Below are positions 7,852 through 15,588 of a DNA stretch of 32,577 nucleotides, one piece after another. A model generated the notes under the pieces. It saw only the letters and a program-made list of their open reading frames with translations. It was not told where the DNA came from and ran no database searches. Position 1 is the stretch's first letter, and each line of letters begins with the position of its first letter. The DNA is from Bacillota bacterium (GTDB lineage: Bacteria; Bacillota; Clostridia; Oscillospirales; Ethanoligenentaceae), in contig JAEWAE010000010.1 of the NCBI GenBank assembly GCA_023391835.1, positions 1 through 32,577 on the forward strand, in the 5' to 3' direction. A program made the position numbers and the translations under genes.

Positions 7852-8634
7852 TCACTCCGGCAAATGCCAGGGTCCGCCCTCGCCGTGACCCATCTCGGTG
7901 AGATATTCCCAGTAGCGTTTGGGCATATGGGTCATGCGGCAGCGGGGATTGTGCCGCCCCTCCACCTCCACCGTATCGTAATAGAGCCGCCATAGGCTGC
8001 GAAAGGCCCGCTCATTGGCATCGACGGCGGGCAGCGCCAGTTCCTCCGCCGGGCGGATGACCGGCGGCCTGCCCGGCTCGTGGAGCAGCGCCATGTCGTG
8101 GGCCCGGTCGTGGATAACAAACCGCTCCCCCGGGTAACGGCCGCAGAAATGGGGCGCCATCAGCGGCAGCACAATGTTTTTGGGCCGCATCTGAGCCGCC
8201 AGCACGCCGCCCCGCTCGGAAAAGCGCAAGAAGCCGTCAAGCAGGTGGGCTTCGTGTTCCAGGCTCTGCACCGCTTTCGCCAGGGCATGTACGGTGTCGT
8301 CGGTGAGCATGCGCATCACGGCGGGACCGCGGCGATAGCCCAGCCGCAAAAAGAGCAGGATATACCGTTCCCGCTCCGGCAGGCAGGTGAGGAAGGCCCG
8401 GCGCACGAAATCTGCCGCTTCCGCCCCTATGGCGGGAGCGATGGAGCGGGCCACCCGGGCGGCTCGCTGCGGGTCGGTCTCAATTTCCCGCGCGGGGAAA
8501 AGGCAGGTCTGCTCCGCCCGGGCCGACAGGATGCCGGCGGGAATCTCTTTTTTCAGGTAGCTCTCGAACACGCAGCACAGCAGCCCGTCGAAGCTGCCGT
8601 CGTAGCGGTAGATCAGATCTGGCCGGTCAGACAT
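7852..8634 (-). CDS. Putative DNA metabolism protein, partner of the radical SAM protein (TIGR03915/DUF4130 type)
   Basis: A 260-residue protein of the family that always accompanies the radical SAM protein encoded directly upstream. Recognisable features are the start DLIYRYDGSFDGLLCCVFESY, the central FLTCLPERERYILLFLRLGY, KNIVLPLMAPHFCGRYPGERFVIHD and the C-terminal W-R-L-YYDTVEVEGRHNPRCRMTHMPKRYWEYLTEM. In some genomes this family is fused to a uracil-DNA-glycosylase-like domain. Here it is stand-alone, with no extra C-terminal domain. The ATG at 8634 lies inside the end of the radical SAM gene (22-base overlap), which implies translational coupling. The open frame upstream of this ATG is only the shadow of the neighbour. 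The biochemical activity is unknown; a DNA role is inferred from the family. Confidence 0.85.
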   Translation of the reverse strand: MSDRPDLIYRYDGSFDGLLCCVFESYLKKEIPAGILSARAEQTCLFPAREIETDPQRAARVARSIAPAIGAEAADFVRRAFLTCLPERERYILLFLRLGYRRGPAVMRMLTDDTVHALAKAVQSLEHEAHLLDGFLRFSERGGVLAAQMRPKNIVLPLMAPHFCGRYPGERFVIHDRAHDMALLHEPGRPPVIRPAEELALPAVDANERAFRSLWRLYYDTVEVEGRHNPRCRMTHMPKRYWEYLTEMGHGEGGPWHLPE

Positions 8635-9917
8635 TGGACGGTATCCTCCCATGTGGGTGCGGGGTCGAAAAGCGACAGCTGCCGCCCTCCGGCGGCCGCC
8701 GAGTCGGCAAAGGCGCGCTCCCCCATCAGGGCCGCGGCCGTCTGCCCGGGAGGCAGGCGCAGCGCCGGGGCGGCCCTGCCCCGGCAGGTGACGAAATACT
8801 GGGCGCGCTTGAGCACGACGCCGAGCTTTTTGAGCCCGTCGAAGTCGAGCGAAGCTTCCCGCCGGGCGGTCAGGATACGCCGGGCACTGCGCACGCCGAT
8901 GCCCGGCACCCGCAGCAGCGTTTCGTATTCCGCCCGGTTGACTTCCACCGGGAAACATTCCATATGCCGCAGCGCCCAGCCGCATTTCGGGTCCAGCCGC
9001 AGGTCGAAATCGGGTTGGGCGTCGTCGAGCAGCTCGTCGGCGGTGAAGCCGTAAAACCGCAGCAGCCAGTCGGCCTGATAGAGCCGGTGTTCCCGTAAAA
9101 GCGGCGGCCGGGTGCCCACGGGGGGCAGCAGGGCGTTTTCCACCACCGGCATATAGGCCGAATAAAACACCCGTTTGAGCCCGTAGCGACGGTAAAGCCC
9201 CTGAGCCAAGGTAAGAATCCGGCGGTCGCTGTCGGGGGTCGCGCCCACGATCATCTGGGTGCTCTGGCCGGCGGGGGCGAAACGCGGCGCATGTCGACTC
9301 ACCAGCGCCTCCCCGGCCGTTTCTCCGATGCGGTCGCGGATATAGCCCATGGGGGCGAGGATGGCCGATTTGGATTTGTCGGGCGCGAGACGGCCCAGAC
9401 TCTCGCCCGAGGGCAGCTCGATATTGACGCTCATGCGGTCGGCCAGCCGCCCGAGCCGCTCGGTGAGGGCCGGGTCGGCGCCGGGGATGGCCTTGACGTG
9501 GATATAGCCGCCGAAACGGTATTCCTCGCGCAAAATGCGCAGCGCTTCGGCCATCTGCTCACAGCTGTAGTCGGGGCTGCGCATGACGCCCGAGCTGAGG
9601 AAAAGCCCCTCAATATAATTGCGGCGGTAAAACTGGATGGTCAGTTCCGCCAGCTCACGGGGGGTGAAGGCCGCGCGCGGCGTGTCGTGGGAGCGGCGGT
9701 TGACACAGTAGCGGCAGTCGTAGCAGCAAACGTTCGTCATCAGCACCTTGAGCAGCGACACGCACCGCCCGTCCCCCGCGAAGGTGTGACAGATGCCGCA
9801 GGCGGCCGCGCTGCCGATGCCGCCGGGGGCGGGAGTACGGTCCACCCCGCTGGAGGTGCAGGCCACGTCGTATTTGGCCGCATCGGTGAGTATCTTGAGC
9901 TTGTCAAACAGATCCAT
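8613..9917 (-). CDS. Putative DNA modification/repair radical SAM protein (TIGR03916 type)
   Basis: A 434-residue radical SAM enzyme. The [4Fe-4S] motif C-x3-C-x2-C is Cys64, Cys68 and Cys71 (CCYDCRYC). Four further N-terminal Cys (20, 40, 43, 52) could serve a second cluster. IEGLFLSSGV and the VNIELPSG region belong to the TIM-barrel core. A helix-hairpin-helix (LLRVPGIGVRSARRIL, around 335-352) suggests DNA binding, and the C-terminus is short and variable. The start ATG at 9917 has a strong SD (GGAGG, 6-base spacer). The family is known to occur only with the partner encoded downstream. Chemistry and substrate are undetermined. The promoter and a palindrome at the predicted start of transcription are annotated separately. 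Confidence 0.92.
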   Translation of the reverse strand: MDLFDKLKILTDAAKYDVACTSSGVDRTPAPGGIGSAAACGICHTFAGDGRCVSLLKVLMTNVCCYDCRYCVNRRSHDTPRAAFTPRELAELTIQFYRRNYIEGLFLSSGVMRSPDYSCEQMAEALRILREEYRFGGYIHVKAIPGADPALTERLGRLADRMSVNIELPSGESLGRLAPDKSKSAILAPMGYIRDRIGETAGEALVSRHAPRFAPAGQSTQMIVGATPDSDRRILTLAQGLYRRYGLKRVFYSAYMPVVENALLPPVGTRPPLLREHRLYQADWLLRFYGFTADELLDDAQPDFDLRLDPKCGWALRHMECFPVEVNRAEYETLLRVPGIGVRSARRILTARREASLDFDGLKKLGVVLKRAQYFVTCRGRAAPALRLPPGQTAAALMGERAFADSAAAGGRQLSLFDPAPTWEDTVQCLTGQI

Positions 9918-9938
9918 GCCTTACCTCCGACCGGATTA

Positions 9939-9951
9939 AGAACGTCGTTCT
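9939..9951. promoter_or_regulatory. 13-base palindrome at the radical SAM transcription start
   Basis: AGAACGTCGTTCT is a perfect palindrome around the T at 9945. It sits at or just after the predicted start point of the leftward promoter, a normal place for a repressor site. It resembles a Gram-positive LexA box (GAAC-N4-GTTC) but has three central bases where that box has four. LexA binding is therefore only a possibility. Confidence 0.4.
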
Positions 9952-9960
9952 CTTATAGCC

Positions 9961-9989
9961 AGTATACACTCTTTTACCCGCTTTGTAAA
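9961..9989 (-). promoter_or_regulatory. Promoter of the radical SAM-partner operon
   Basis: On the minus strand TTTACA (9989-9984), a 17-base spacer and TATACT (9966-9961) point to the radical SAM gene. A TTGACT lies just upstream, but at a 24-base spacing. Confidence 0.65.
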
Positions 9990-10027
9990 CAGTCAATTCC
10001 CCGCGGGCGCGGCCGGGCGGAGGTTTC

Positions 10028-10056
10028 TTGTGTTTCACCCGCCCGGATGCTATAAT
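10028..10056 (+). promoter_or_regulatory. nagA promoter
   Basis: TTGTGT (10028-10033), a 17-base spacer and a perfect TATAAT (10051-10056) are 55 bases before the nagA ATG. It is divergent from the radical SAM promoter, and the two -35 boxes lie about 40 bases apart. Confidence 0.65.
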
Positions 10057-10111
10057 GACGGTGGAAAGCATTTCCGGCGGCCATCGCCGGCAGGAATAGA
10101 GGGGGATATCC

Positions 10112-11263
10112 ATGTATATACTGAAAAACGGCAGCTGGCTCGCTCCGGACGGCACCTATCACATGGGGAGCCTGCGGCTGGACGGCGCCTATATCGACAG
10201 TGTGGAGACCGACTCCCGCACCGGCGACGTGCTCGACATGACGGGTCTGCGGGTGCTACCGGGGCTCATCGACGTGCACACCCACGGGGCCGTCGGGTAC
10301 GACACCATGCAGGCCGCGCCCGAGCAGATCGTCGAGTGGTCGCGGTTTTTGGCCCGCAACGGCGTGACGGCCTATTTCCCCACCACACTGACGGCGAGTA
10401 TGGAGGATATCCGCCGGGCGCTGCGCCACGTGCGCACGGCCTCGGAATCGGCAGACCTCGGCGCCTCCATCGTGGGGGCCCACATCGAGGGGCCGTTCCT
10501 GTCGGCCAAATTCAAGGGCACTCACGAGGAAACGCTGCTGTGCGACCCGAGCATTCCGGATACCGACACCTTCCGCGAGATCCTCGGCCCGAAGCTGCGC
10601 ATGCGCATGACCGTGGCCCCGGAGCTGCCGGGCGCCATGGAACTGATCCGGCACATCGCCGATTTCGGCGGCACGGTGTCGGTCGGCCACTGCGACGCCT
10701 CCTATGAGGTCGCCTGCCGGGCGCTGGCGGCCGGGGCCACCTCCTTCACCCATCTTTTTAACGCCATGAAGGGGCTGCACCACCGGGAGCCCGGCACCGT
10801 GGGCGCGGGGCTGACCACCGAGGCCTACGCCGAGGCCATCTGCGACGGCATCCACCTGCACCCGGCCACGGTCAAGCTCATCTATCGCACCAAGGGGCCG
10901 GATAAGATGGTCGCCATCACCGACGCCATGCAGGCGGCGGGCCTGCGCGACGGCGATTATCCCTTTGCCGGCGCCATGGTCCATGTGGAAGGCGGCGTGG
11001 CCCGCAACCCCGCCGGCAATCTGGCGGGCAGCACGCTGCTGCTGCGCAACGGCGTCAAAAACATTGCCAAATTTGCCGGCATCACCCCCGAGCAGGCGCT
11101 GCAGACGGCCACGTTGAATCCGGCGCGGGCCGTGGGGCTCGACAAAATCACCGGCTCCATCGTACCCGGCAAGCTGGCCGACCTTGTCGCGGTGGATGAG
11201 AAGGGCGCCATCCGCTACACCTTCTGCCGCGGCCGGCTGGTCTATGATGCGGCCAAAGGCTGA
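10112..11263 (+). CDS. nagA: N-acetylglucosamine-6-phosphate deacetylase
   Basis: An amidohydrolase that removes acetate from N-acetylglucosamine-6-phosphate in amino-sugar and cell-wall recycling. The protein has 383 residues, a normal length. Metal and catalytic motifs are present: HTHG (56-59), AHIEGPFL with metal-ligand Glu126, GHCDASY with His193, THLFNAM with His214, DGIHLHP (245-251) and ITDAM with the catalytic Asp271. The N- and C-terminal beta-sandwich parts are intact (GSIVPGKLADLV near the end). The ATG at 10112 follows a GAGGGGGA SD. nagB is not adjacent. It complements nanA in sialic acid breakdown, though the two genes are far apart. Confidence 0.96.
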   Translation: MYILKNGSWLAPDGTYHMGSLRLDGAYIDSVETDSRTGDVLDMTGLRVLPGLIDVHTHGAVGYDTMQAAPEQIVEWSRFLARNGVTAYFPTTLTASMEDIRRALRHVRTASESADLGASIVGAHIEGPFLSAKFKGTHEETLLCDPSIPDTDTFREILGPKLRMRMTVAPELPGAMELIRHIADFGGTVSVGHCDASYEVACRALAAGATSFTHLFNAMKGLHHREPGTVGAGLTTEAYAEAICDGIHLHPATVKLIYRTKGPDKMVAITDAMQAAGLRDGDYPFAGAMVHVEGGVARNPAGNLAGSTLLLRNGVKNIAKFAGITPEQALQTATLNPARAVGLDKITGSIVPGKLADLVAVDEKGAIRYTFCRGRLVYDAAKG

Positions 11264-11345
11264 CACCTGTTTCCCTTCCCGCGGCGGCGTTCTCCGGTTT
11301 CTCCGCAATTTCGCGTAAACCCGACGAAAGGCAGGAGATTCGGCT

Positions 11346-11828
11346 ATGAGCAGGCGCATCCGCAGCGTGATCATCACTCTGATTGCCGTGCTGGCACTCG
11401 GCGGCGGGGTCGTGTGGCTCTCGATACACTTCGCGCCGGTGCACAAGACCGACTGCCGGGCCACGGCCCCGGCCGGCGTGACGGAAGTCAAACAGGTGCT
11501 GGGGGTCGATGTTTCCGACGCCGACCGGGCGGTCATCCAGTCCGGCTTCACCGGCAAACGCAAAGAGATCAAGGGCCGGGCGAACGTAGCCAAACTCACG
11601 GCCCGGTTCGCGGGCACCGACCCAAAGGTGAAGACAGTCCTCCCCGGCGATCGGATCGGCTATTACCTTGCGGTTGGGTATTATCAGTCCGGTACGGAAT
11701 TGGGCAACTTTGATTTCAACGAAACCGGCATTAACCTGCACGCCGCCGACAGCGTCACCGTCTATTCTCTCTCGAAAAAGATGGATACAAACGCCATTGT
11801 GAAAGCCTACGGCCTGGGGAAATCGTAA
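11346..11828 (+). CDS. Membrane-anchored or secreted protein of unknown function
   Basis: A 160-residue protein that I do not recognise. A basic start (MSRRIR) and one hydrophobic segment (about 7-28) indicate a signal anchor or uncleaved signal peptide, leaving about 130 residues outside the membrane. The exported part contains VTEVKQVLGVDVSDADRAVIQSGFTGKRKEIKGRANVAKL and GYYLAVGYYQSGTELGNFDFNETGI, with no cysteine pair or catalytic motif evident. SD AGGAG (8-base spacer) supports the ATG at 11346. It follows nagA by 82 bases with no terminator in between, so cotranscription with nagA is possible. Codon use looks like that of its neighbours. Confidence 0.75.
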   Translation: MSRRIRSVIITLIAVLALGGGVVWLSIHFAPVHKTDCRATAPAGVTEVKQVLGVDVSDADRAVIQSGFTGKRKEIKGRANVAKLTARFAGTDPKVKTVLPGDRIGYYLAVGYYQSGTELGNFDFNETGINLHAADSVTVYSLSKKMDTNAIVKAYGLGKS

Positions 11829-11837
11829 GCGGGCATG

Positions 11838-11862
11838 AAAAAAGCCCGCGCCGGGCGCAGGC
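11838..11862 (-). terminator. Terminator after the DUF554 gene
   Basis: On the minus strand GCCTGCGC (11862-11855), loop CCG and GCGCGGGC (11851-11844, one G-T pair) precede six T (11843-11838). It lies 23 bases after the DUF554 stop codon. An overlapping GCGGGC/GCCCGC pair could form on the plus strand. Confidence 0.85.
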
Positions 11863-11885
11863 AAAAAGACAAAGCGAACGGATTC

Positions 11886-12629
11886 TCAGAAGTGAAAGAC
11901 CGACGCGGCAAGCCGGGTGAGCAGATACCACACGAAGGGTGCGAACATGGCCGGCACCAGATTGCCCACGCGGAGCTTCTTGATATCCAGCAGGTTGATG
12001 CTCAGCGCGAGGATCAGCACGCTGCCCACGGCGGAGGTCTGGGTGATGACCGGCTCGGTGAGCCATGAGCGGATGACCCCGGCCAACAGCGTGATGCTAC
12101 CCTGATAGACCAGCACCGACCCGGCCGACAAAATCACCCCGAAGCCCATGGTGGAAGCGAACACCGCCGCCATCACCCCGTCGAGGATGGATTTGGCATA
12201 GAGCGTGGAGGGGTTTCCGGTGAGCCCATCCTGAATGGAGCCCACGATCGCCATGGCCCCCACGCAGAAAAGCAGCGTCGCGGTCACGAAGCCCTCCGCC
12301 ACGCTGCCGGAGGCGGCGCCGAAGCGGTTTTGCAGCCGCCGGCCCAAATGGTCGAGCCTCTCCTCCAGCGCCAGCCACTCGCCCAGCAGCCCCCCGATAA
12401 GGAGGCTGAAAATGACCGTCATCGAGTAGGAGCGGGCCAACACGCCCCCGCTGCCGGCGGTGAGCATGCCCTGCACCACGCCGGTCAGGCCGATGACCCC
12501 CACCGCCAGCCCCACGGCCTGGGTGATGATCTGCTTATATTTGAGCGGGATGCCGCCCCGCAGCAAGCCGCCGAGCAGCCCGCCGGCGACGACGGCCCCC
12601 GTGTTGACGATGGTGCCCATGCCAATCAT
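11886..12629 (-). CDS. DUF554 family membrane protein (YdfK/YqgA-like)
   Basis: A 247-residue polytopic membrane protein of the DUF554 family. It starts MIGMGTIVNTGAVVAGGLLGGLLRGGIP, the characteristic opening, and continues with about six to seven hydrophobic segments. FCVGAMAIVGSIQDGLTGNPSTLYAKSILDGVMAAVFASTMGFGVILSA is the most conserved block of the family. The function is unknown, with membrane transport only suspected. The ATG at 12629 has only a distant AAAGG; the ATG at 12620 is an alternative start. It is convergent with the unknown protein at 11346 and divergent from tag. Confidence 0.9.
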   Translation of the reverse strand: MIGMGTIVNTGAVVAGGLLGGLLRGGIPLKYKQIITQAVGLAVGVIGLTGVVQGMLTAGSGGVLARSYSMTVIFSLLIGGLLGEWLALEERLDHLGRRLQNRFGAASGSVAEGFVTATLLFCVGAMAIVGSIQDGLTGNPSTLYAKSILDGVMAAVFASTMGFGVILSAGSVLVYQGSITLLAGVIRSWLTEPVITQTSAVGSVLILALSINLLDIKKLRVGNLVPAMFAPFVWYLLTRLAASVFHF

Positions 12630-12692
12630 ACTGAATCCCGGCCTTTCAGTCAGTAAAATGTGCCGGGCTTCGGCCGGCGGAAAGGATTATGT

Positions 12693-13277
12693 ATGGAACG
12701 CTGCCCATGGTGCGGGTCCGACCCGCTCTATGTCCGATACCACGACGAGGAATGGGGTGTGCCGGTGCACGACGACCGGCTGCACTTCGAGTTCCTCACG
12801 CTCGAGTCGGCCCAGGCCGGCCTGAGCTGGCTGACCATCCTGCGCCGGCGGGAAAATTACCGCCGCGCCTACGCCGGTTTCGACCCGGAAGCGGTCGCCA
12901 GGTACGGCGAAACGGAAATCGGCCGGCTGATGGCCGACTCCGGCATCATCCGCAACCGGCGCAAGATCGAAGCGTCGGTGAGCAACGCCCGCGCGTTTCT
13001 GGCCGTGCAGGCGCAGTTTGGCAGCTTTGACCGCTATATCTGGCACTTTGTGGAGGGCCGGCCCGTCGTGGGCCGCTGGCAGACGGTGGAGGAGGTGCCC
13101 GCGCGCACGGCGCTTGCCGACACGGTCAGCGCCGATCTGCGCGGCCGGGGCTTCCGGTTCCTCGGGCCGGTGATCGTTTACGCCCATCTGCAGGCCACCG
13201 GGCTTGTCAACGATCATCTGGAAAGCTGTTTCCGCCGGGAGGAATGCGCGCGTCAGAGCTTCACGTCCACCCGGTAG
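12693..13277 (+). CDS. tag: DNA-3-methyladenine glycosylase I
   Basis: A base-excision repair enzyme that removes 3-methyladenine from alkylated DNA. It has 194 residues from the ATG at 12693 (SD GGAAAGG, 7-base spacer), close to the usual 187. The start MERCPWCGSDPLYVRYHDEEWG contains the Cys and His of the zinc site, and GLVNDHLESC near the C-terminus supplies the other His and Cys. LTLESAQAGLSWLTIL carries the catalytic-pocket Glu. The last codons run 25 bases into the convergent epimerase gene. A possible promoter (TTGACG 12604-12609, 17 bases, CATACT 12627-12632) lies within the first codons of the divergent DUF554 gene. Confidence 0.95.
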   Translation: MERCPWCGSDPLYVRYHDEEWGVPVHDDRLHFEFLTLESAQAGLSWLTILRRRENYRRAYAGFDPEAVARYGETEIGRLMADSGIIRNRRKIEASVSNARAFLAVQAQFGSFDRYIWHFVEGRPVVGRWQTVEEVPARTALADTVSADLRGRGFRFLGPVIVYAHLQATGLVNDHLESCFRREECARQSFTSTR

Positions 13278-14140
13278 CCTGCGCGGTAAATTTCGCCCGG
13301 GGCCAGCGTGACAATGTCGGGCTTATCCTCAAAGCGGCCGGTTTCGCCCGCCACGGCGGCCATGCCCTGCCACGGCTCCAGGCAGATAAAGGGTGCCTGT
13401 TTGCCCGTGGGGGTCCAGATGCCGAAATCGCAGAAACCGTCGAAGCGCATCGTGACCGACGCGCCGCCCTCCCGGGCCCGCAGCGTCACCCGCCGGGAAC
13501 GGATGTGGGGAAAGATCAGCGCGTCGCGGTCGAATGTTTCGTAGCGCAGCGGCAGCGTGCGCCCGTCGGGGGCGAGCACCGGCACGCGGCTGTGGGGGGC
13601 GACCAGGCCGGTCTGATCCAGTATCATCGCCGGGTGCTCCTCCGCCTCGCCGAACACGACCTCGTAATCGCCGAAGCTCTCGCCCTCCCGCAGGGGGCAG
13701 CGGATGCTCTGATGGCCGCCCAGGGCGAAGGGCATGGGCCGGCTGTCCTCATTGCGCACCTCATAGGCGGTGGCAAAGCCGTCCTCCGTGAGCGTATGGG
13801 TGATGCGCAGCCGGAATTCAAACGGGTATTGCCGACGGGTGTCGTCGGTGGGCACAAGCTCGAACGCCAGCGAGTTTTCACCGGCCGGCAGCCGGGTAAA
13901 TCGACTGCGGCGGGCAAAGCCGTGGCGTTTCATATGGCAGACGGTGCCGCCGATGCGCACAGTGTCATCCCGGAGCGCCCCCACGATGGGGAAAAGCACC
14001 GGCGCGTGGCCGCTCCATACGGCGGGGTCGCCGCTCCAGACAAACTCCGCCCCATCCCGGACGTAAGAGACAAGCTCCGCCCCCGTCTCATCGACGGCCA
14101 GACCGGCGCCGCCCCGACGCAGCGAAATCACCATTTGCAT
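13253..14140 (-). CDS. Aldose 1-epimerase family protein (LacX-like)
   Basis: A beta-sandwich mutarotase-family protein that would interconvert sugar anomers. From Met14 of the longest frame (ATG at 14140) it has 295 residues. The longest frame starts 13 codons earlier without an SD. GGGGG stands 4 bases before the 14140 ATG and 10 before the ATG at 14134, so either could be used. Family signs are VWSGHAPVLFPIVGAL, the His in KRHGFAR, ALGGHQSI (sugar-binding His) and the Glu in FICLEPWQGM. It resembles the LacX/YeaD branch more than classic GalM. The substrate is not known. It is convergent with tag, with overlapping ends. Confidence 0.88.
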   Translation of the reverse strand: MQMVISLRRGGAGLAVDETGAELVSYVRDGAEFVWSGDPAVWSGHAPVLFPIVGALRDDTVRIGGTVCHMKRHGFARRSRFTRLPAGENSLAFELVPTDDTRRQYPFEFRLRITHTLTEDGFATAYEVRNEDSRPMPFALGGHQSIRCPLREGESFGDYEVVFGEAEEHPAMILDQTGLVAPHSRVPVLAPDGRTLPLRYETFDRDALIFPHIRSRRVTLRAREGGASVTMRFDGFCDFGIWTPTGKQAPFICLEPWQGMAAVAGETGRFEDKPDIVTLAPGEIYRAGYRVDVKL

Positions 14141-14190
14141 CCATCCCCCGACTCCGGTGCGCCTTACGGCCCCGGTCATTTTCGTTTTCT

Positions 14191-14220
14191 ATTTTACACC
14201 CGGCGCACGGCCTTTTGCAA
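14191..14220 (-). promoter_or_regulatory. Promoter of the epimerase gene
   Basis: Minus strand TTGCAA (14220-14215), an 18-base spacer and TAAAAT (14196-14191) lie about 50 bases before the start. Confidence 0.5.
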
Positions 14221-14246
14221 GGCGCGGGCACCGCTTCAGACGTAAT

Positions 14247-14268
14247 GGCCGCCGTTTTTCAGGCGGCC
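14247..14268 (+). promoter_or_regulatory. U-rich-loop hairpin directly before the hflX ribosome binding site
   Basis: A perfect 7-bp stem GGCCGCC (14247-14253) / GGCGGCC (14262-14268) with loop GTTTTTCA ends two bases before the AGGAGG of hflX (14271-14276). It may modulate ribosome access or protect the 5' end. A chance hairpin is possible in GC-rich sequence. Confidence 0.4.
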
Positions 14269-14283
14269 GCAGGAGGAATTTTA

Positions 14284-15543
14284 ATGGCACGGACCGCCGT
14301 TTTGGTCGGCGTATGCATCGGCGCCGACACCGAATTTGAAGAATCGCTCCGGGAACTGGGGAGCCTTGCGCAGGCCTGCGGCATCGAGCCGAAGGCCGTC
14401 GTCACCCAGAATCTCGACGCCCCCAGCGCCGCCCATTACGTGGGCACGGGCAAGCTGCCGGAAATCGCGGCCGCGGTGCGCGGCACGGGGGCGGATCTTG
14501 CCATTTTCAACGACGAGCTTTCCCCTTCCCAGCTGCGCAACCTGGAAAAAGAACTGGGGTGCGAGGTCAAAGACCGCACCATGGTCATCCTCGACATTTT
14601 CGCCTCCCGCGCCCGCACGCGGGAAGCCTGCCTGCAGGTGGAAGTGGCCCGGCTGCAATATATGCTGCCCCGATTGACGGGACTTAAAACGGGGCTTTCC
14701 CAGCAGCAGGGCGGCGCGGGCACCTTTAACCGCGGCGCCGGCGAGAAGCTGCTGGAACTGAATCGGCGGGAAATCCAGACCCGCATCGCCCGCATGGAGA
14801 CCGAGTTGCGCCAGCTTGTGGGCCGGCGCCGCACCCAGCGCCGCCTGCGCGCCAAAAACGGCGTGCCCGTGGTGGCGCTGGCAGGCTACACCAACGCCGG
14901 CAAGTCGACCCTGATGAACGCCCTGCTGCGGGCCTACGGCGAGCCGGCGGACAAGCAGGTGCTGGAAAAAGACATGCTTTTCGCCACGCTGGAAACTTCC
15001 GTGCGCCGCATCGTGCTGCCCGACCGCAAAGTTTTCCTGCTCACCGACACCGTGGGCTTTATCCGCCGGCTGCCCCACCATCTGGTCAAGGCCTTCCGCT
15101 CCACGCTGGAGGAGGTGGGCGAAGCCGACCTCCTGCTGCATGTGGTGGATGCCTCCAGCCCCGAGTACCGCAGCCAGATCGAAGTGACTGCCGACACCCT
15201 CGCCCAGATCGGAGCGGCCGACATACCGGTCATCTACGCCTTCAACAAGTGCGACCGCACGGATATCCGTCCCCAGCCGGTGGCGGGGGAATGCGTCTAT
15301 CTTTCCGCCAAAACGGGCAACGGCCTCGACACGTTGGTCGAGGCCGTCTGCCGGCATATTTTCGGGGATTATGTGCGGTGCGAAATGCGCGTGCCCTACA
15401 CCGAGGGGGAAACGGTCGCCTATCTGACCGAGCACGCTCATGTGATTGCCACCGCCTATGAGCCGGAGGGCACGCGGCTGACGCTGGAATGCCGCCGGGC
15501 GGATTTTGAGCGGCTGCGCCGTTTCGTGCTCCCCGCGGAATAA
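14284..15543 (+). CDS. hflX: GTPase HflX, ribosome-splitting factor
   Basis: HflX binds 50S subunits and splits stalled 70S ribosomes under stress. It has 419 residues from the ATG at 14284, which has a perfect AGGAGG 7 bases upstream; an in-frame ATG at 14215 lacks one. The N-terminal HflX domain (HYVGTGKLPEI, FNDELSPSQLRNLE) is followed by a helical linker (REACLQVEVARLQYMLPRLTGL and GAGEKLLELNRREIQTRI). The G domain has G1 GYTNAGKS (201-208), G3 DTVGF (255-259), G4 NKCD (321-324) and G5 SAK (341-343). The C-terminal extension is short. It shares the ribosome theme with prfC but is not in an operon with it. Confidence 0.96.
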   Translation: MARTAVLVGVCIGADTEFEESLRELGSLAQACGIEPKAVVTQNLDAPSAAHYVGTGKLPEIAAAVRGTGADLAIFNDELSPSQLRNLEKELGCEVKDRTMVILDIFASRARTREACLQVEVARLQYMLPRLTGLKTGLSQQQGGAGTFNRGAGEKLLELNRREIQTRIARMETELRQLVGRRRTQRRLRAKNGVPVVALAGYTNAGKSTLMNALLRAYGEPADKQVLEKDMLFATLETSVRRIVLPDRKVFLLTDTVGFIRRLPHHLVKAFRSTLEEVGEADLLLHVVDASSPEYRSQIEVTADTLAQIGAADIPVIYAFNKCDRTDIRPQPVAGECVYLSAKTGNGLDTLVEAVCRHIFGDYVRCEMRVPYTEGETVAYLTEHAHVIATAYEPEGTRLTLECRRADFERLRRFVLPAE

Positions 15544-15565
15544 TCAGGCCCTGTTTCAATCAAGA

Positions 15566-15588
15566 GCCTTGTCTACTTTTGGCAAGAC
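15566..15588. terminator. Imperfect stem-loop between convergent hflX and the ABC permease
   Basis: GCCTTGTC (15566-15573), loop TACTTTT and GGCAAGAC (15581-15588) pair with one mismatch and one wobble. It ends one base before the permease stop codon. There is no T tract on either strand, so terminator function is uncertain. Confidence 0.3.
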
